From contig NZ_BMUE01000002.1 in assembly GCF_014650035.1 (NCBI RefSeq), forward strand, positions 620,001 through 684,000: a stretch of 64,000 nt of DNA, in the 5' to 3' direction. This DNA comes from Streptomyces lucensis JCM 4490 (lineage in GTDB: Bacteria > Actinomycetota > Actinomycetes > Streptomycetales > Streptomycetaceae). How positions within the stretch are numbered: the first letter of the stretch is position 1; every line of letters begins with the position of its first letter. A program made the position numbers and the translations under genes. The notes under the pieces are model-generated. The model searched no databases, had not been told where the DNA came from, and saw only the letters and a list, made by a program, of their open reading frames with translations. Shown piece by piece: positions 61,604-64,000 of the stretch.

Positions 61604-62017
61604 TCAGTACCAGCCGTTGGCCTGCCAGAAGTTCCAGGCCTTGACCGGGCTGCCGTAGCGGTCGTTCATGTAGTCCAGACCCCACTTGATCTGGGTGGCC
61701 GGGTTGGTCTTCCAGTCGGAGCCGGCCGAGGACATCTTCGAGGCCGGCAGGGCCTGGACCAGGCCGTAGGCGCCGGAGGAGCTGTTGGTGGCGGAGGGGT
61801 TCCAGCCGCTCTCGTGCTCCACGATCTTGCTGAACGCGTTGTACTGCGCGGCGTCCGGGATCATCTTGTGCGCGATCGCCTGGGCGGAGGAGGCCGAGGT
61901 GGGGGCCGCGTGGGCGGACACCGACGTCATTGCCATACCCGCGGTGGCGACGGCCACGGCGGCGGTGGTGAGGGCCTTCTTCGGGGAAGCGATGCGGCGG
62001 ATGAAGGAGACGGACAC
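61604..62017 (-). CDS. Secreted SLT-type transglycosylase
   Basis: A 137-residue exported protein. A signal peptide (about 1-37, cut near AHA-A) precedes a small SLT/lysozyme-like domain. The catalytic Glu69 is in IVEHESGWNPSA; SGAYGLVQALPASKM and QIKWGLDYMNDRYGSP are family blocks. It would cleave peptidoglycan glycan, aiding growth or spore germination. GTG at 62017 is chosen since it begins the signal peptide. Confidence 0.9.
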   Translation of the reverse strand: MSVSFIRRIASPKKALTTAAVAVATAGMAMTSVSAHAAPTSASSAQAIAHKMIPDAAQYNAFSKIVEHESGWNPSATNSSSGAYGLVQALPASKMSSAGSDWKTNPATQIKWGLDYMNDRYGSPVKAWNFWQANGWY

Positions 62018-62382
62018 GGAGAACCTCTTGCGTTGGGGACAGTGGATCGCCCGCACGGGGAGGGCCACGCGCCGTGGCCGCATGCGTCGGCGCCGTGGCC
62101 CGTGTGGGCTCGTGGCGCCTGGCGACGTCGTCCAGAGAAGCAGGCCGGAAACACGTCCGCAATGACCCCTTTTACTAGTTGTGGCCGGATCGGCCGGGAC
62201 CGGGCGCCCTGTGGCGTGGGTCTCGAACCCCAGGTCAGCGGGGGTGCCGGAAGGGGTATAACGGACAAATGGCACTACGGCCCGGCGTCGTAGGTGACGT
62301 GGGTCATGTGGGGTGCTTCACCGTCCCGCTCACCCCTCGCGAGCGGCCCCTCACCCAGCGGCGCGGACGGCTGTGCGGCCCG
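62018..62382 (-). other. Leader/promoter region of the SLT gene
   Basis: This 365-bp non-coding stretch precedes the SLT gene. Read on its strand it holds a TATACC near 62255, a TTGTCCG next to it, and an AT-rich stretch AACTAGTAAAAGGGG near 62170. A long structured leader is possible. I compared it with the c-di-AMP ydaO motif and did not see that pattern. Confidence 0.4.
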
Positions 62383-63222
62383 TCACGCGCCGGGCCCCTC
62401 GAAGGTGACCGGCGTCTCGAACGCGGCCCGCCTGGTGGCCCGGCGCAGCGCACGCAGCACCGCCGGGCCGAGAGCCAGGGTGAGGAGCGTCGTGCAGACG
62501 GCCCGGCCCAGGTCCCAGCCGAGCGAGGTGGCCAGACAGTAGGCGACGAAGCGGGCCAGGTTCGCGGGGACCGGGGCGTGCGGGTCGAAGGAGATGTTCG
62601 CGGCCGCCGCGCCGAGGAAGGGCCAGCCGGCCAAATTCATGAGCGTGCCGTAGGCGAAGGCCGCCAGGAAGCCGTACGCGGCGAGCAGCAGCAGCTCCCC
62701 CCGGCCGCGCAGCCGGACCGGGCCGGGCAGCAGGCCGGCGCCCATGGTGAACCAGCCCATCGACAGCATCTGGAACGGCAGCCAGGGCCCGACCCCGCCC
62801 GTCAGCAGGGCGGACGCGAACATGGTCACGGACCCCAGCGCGAAACCGAACCCGGGCCCGAGCACCCGTCCGCTGAGCACCATCAGGAAGAACATCGGCT
62901 CGATCCCGGCCGTGCCCGCGCCGATCGGCCGCAGCGCCGCCCCGGTCGCGGCCAGCACGCCCAGCATGGCCACCGCCTTCGGCCCGAGGTCCGACTCGGA
63001 GATCGTCGCCGCCACGACCGCGACCAGCAGCACCAGCACGCCCGCGAAGAGCCAGGGCGCGTCCTGCGCGTGGGCGCTCAGCTGCGCGGTGGGCGGGGCG
63101 AGGAAGGGCCAGCAGAAGGCGGCCACGCCGACCGCGCTGGTCAGCACCAGCGCGGCCAGGGCACGTGGGCCGAGACGGACGGCCCGGACGCGGGCGGTGG
63201 CAGGCGTACCGGGGCCGGTCAT
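62383..63222 (-). CDS. ECF transporter substrate-binding (S) component-like protein
   Basis: A 279-residue protein with about eight hydrophobic stretches and an ECF S-component pattern (GRVLGPGFGFALGSVTMFASALLTGGVGPWLPFQMLSMGWFTMGAG). This is like the cobalamin or corrinoid S-component CbrT and related vitamin receptors. The ATGA overlap with the ABC gene shows coupling. The likely substrate is a vitamin, but it is not proven. Confidence 0.82.
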   Translation of the reverse strand: MTGPGTPATARVRAVRLGPRALAALVLTSAVGVAAFCWPFLAPPTAQLSAHAQDAPWLFAGVLVLLVAVVAATISESDLGPKAVAMLGVLAATGAALRPIGAGTAGIEPMFFLMVLSGRVLGPGFGFALGSVTMFASALLTGGVGPWLPFQMLSMGWFTMGAGLLPGPVRLRGRGELLLLAAYGFLAAFAYGTLMNLAGWPFLGAAAANISFDPHAPVPANLARFVAYCLATSLGWDLGRAVCTTLLTLALGPAVLRALRRATRRAAFETPVTFEGPGA

Positions 63223-64000
63223 GCCAGCGCCTCCCGCACCTGGGCCACGGTCAGCCACTGCTGCGGGGCCAGGATCTTCGTCACCTGCGGTGCGAAGGAC
63301 GGGGAGGACACCACTGTCTCGGCCGTCGGGCCGTCGGCGATCACCTCGCCCTCCGCGAGCAGCACCACCCGGTGGGCGATCTCGGCGGCCAGCTCCACGT
63401 CGTGCGTGGCCAGCACGATCGCGTGCCCCTGCGCGGCCAGCGCGCTCAGGTGGGCCGCCAGGCGGGCCTTGGCCGCGTAGTCCAGGCCGCGGGTCGGCTC
63501 GTCCAGCAGGAGCAGCGGGGGGCGGGCGGTGAGCACGACGGCCAGGGCGAGCGCCAGGCACTGGCCCTCGGACAGGTCGCGGGGATGCGTGTCGTCCGCG
63601 ACGCCCGGCAGCAGTTCGGACACCAGCGCCCGGCAGGTGCCGGGCTCGGCGCCCGCGTCCCGGTCGGCCGCCGCGCACTCCGCGGCCACCGTGTCGGAAC
63701 AGAGCAGGTCGCGCGGGTCCTGCGGCACGAGACCGACGCGGCGTACGAGGTCGCGGGGCGTGGTGCGGTGCGGGGTGACTCCGCCCACGTGGACCGTGCC
63801 GGAAGTGGGCGGTACCAGCCCGACGAGGGAGGCGAGGAGAGTGGACTTGCCGGCGCCGTTGCGGCCCATGAGGGCGACGGTCTCGCCGGGCGCGACGGCG
63901 AGGTCGACGCGGTGCAGGGCGGTGACGCGGTCCCGGCGGACGGTGAGGGCGTGGACCTCGGCGACGTCCTGGTGCGGGGGGCGAGCGGCGGGGGCGGGTC
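63219..64000 (-). CDS. ECF/cobalt-type ABC transporter ATPase (partial)
   Basis: Partial: the frame runs off the window at 64000. It has Walker A (GRNGAGKST), signature LSEGQ, Walker B LLLLDEPT, and the switch His (ATHDVELA). It ends in the 4-nt overlap ATGA with the S-component gene. The visible part could be the second ATPase half of a fused EcfA-type protein. The start lies beyond the window. Confidence 0.88.
   Translation of the reverse strand, partial: PAPAARPPHQDVAEVHALTVRRDRVTALHRVDLAVAPGETVALMGRNGAGKSTLLASLVGLVPPTSGTVHVGGVTPHRTTPRDLVRRVGLVPQDPRDLLCSDTVAAECAAADRDAGAEPGTCRALVSELLPGVADDTHPRDLSEGQCLALALAVVLTARPPLLLLDEPTRGLDYAAKARLAAHLSALAAQGHAIVLATHDVELAAEIAHRVVLLAEGEVIADGPTAETVVSSPSFAPQVTKILAPQQWLTVAQVREALA

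Noticed and set aside
59386..61644. 752-codon frame overlapping GT87/PAP2
   Set aside because: Same strand, shifted frame; no recognised domain, while the in-frame product has clear motifs.
62205..62240. tRNA-like T-arm GGGTTCGAGACCC
   Set aside because: No acceptor, D or anticodon arms around it.
62018..62382. c-di-AMP (ydaO) riboswitch before the SLT gene
   Set aside because: Streptomyces cell-wall hydrolase genes often have one, but I could not find its conserved blocks.

Overview
The window looks like a piece of a Streptomyces chromosome. It is very GC-rich, uses GTG and TTG starts freely, and is densely packed with genes on both strands. It carries the dissociated type II fatty acid synthase order fabF-acpP-fabH-fabD next to a PucR-type FasR regulator, plus many actinobacterial or Streptomyces families (SCO2400-type, DUF3145, DUF3052, DUF4429, DUF1023, DUF475). 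I see no phage, no intact insertion sequence, no CRISPR array, no rRNA and no secondary-metabolite synthase. One tRNA gene, tRNA-Val(UAC), lies at 43107-43178. The species is not identified.

Region by region. 1-7.8 kb: a zinc-ribbon membrane protein, a serine hydrolase, a MarR regulator divergent from an NADP-dependent oxidoreductase, an EI24 membrane protein, and a GDSL lipoprotein-aldose epimerase pair. 7.8-12.9 kb: the essential fatty-acid operon with its regulator. 13.3-21 kb: pirin, a beta-lactamase-fold hydrolase, GNAT, MerR, DUF4429, DUF1023 and a TetR/MFS divergent pair. 21.2-25.7 kb: a potassium channel, pyruvate dehydrogenase E1 (aceE) and a divergent DUF3052 gene. 25.8-35.4 kb: a peroxiredoxin and then a large tellurium-resistance-type (Ter) stress cluster. 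The cluster has four TerD-domain proteins, a TerC-like DUF475 membrane protein, a CitE/HpcH-type lyase, an 830-residue PRTase/TRSP/StiP-like/PELOTA-like protein and a HAD phosphatase.

35.4-43 kb is an envelope region: a PBP with a broken transpeptidase site, a NodB-like deacetylase, a secreted amidase, and two membrane proteins. 43-52.6 kb holds the tRNA, a ketopantoate-reductase-like enzyme, an iron-box-controlled DoxX gene, DedA, a secreted HNH nuclease, a manganese-riboswitch-controlled GDT1-type exporter, and an MFS transporter fused to a MarR-like domain. 52.8-64 kb holds a pair of uncharacterised overlapping genes sharing a C-terminal domain, DUF1992, FHA, an O-methyltransferase, DUF2330, a ProP-type transporter, a GT87/PAP2 fusion, a secreted transglycosylase, and the end of an ECF-type transporter operon that runs off the window.

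The signals most worth following are the Ter biosynthetic cluster, the yybP-ykoY manganese riboswitch, the DtxR/DmdR-type iron box, the degenerate PBP, a dispersed palindromic element whose ends supply TAG stop codons to three neighbouring genes, and a tandem duplication at 57.5 kb that copies the 3' end of a transporter gene. Coordinates of genes rest on reading frames, ribosome-binding sites and family lengths. Family assignments were made by eye from protein motifs, without database searches.
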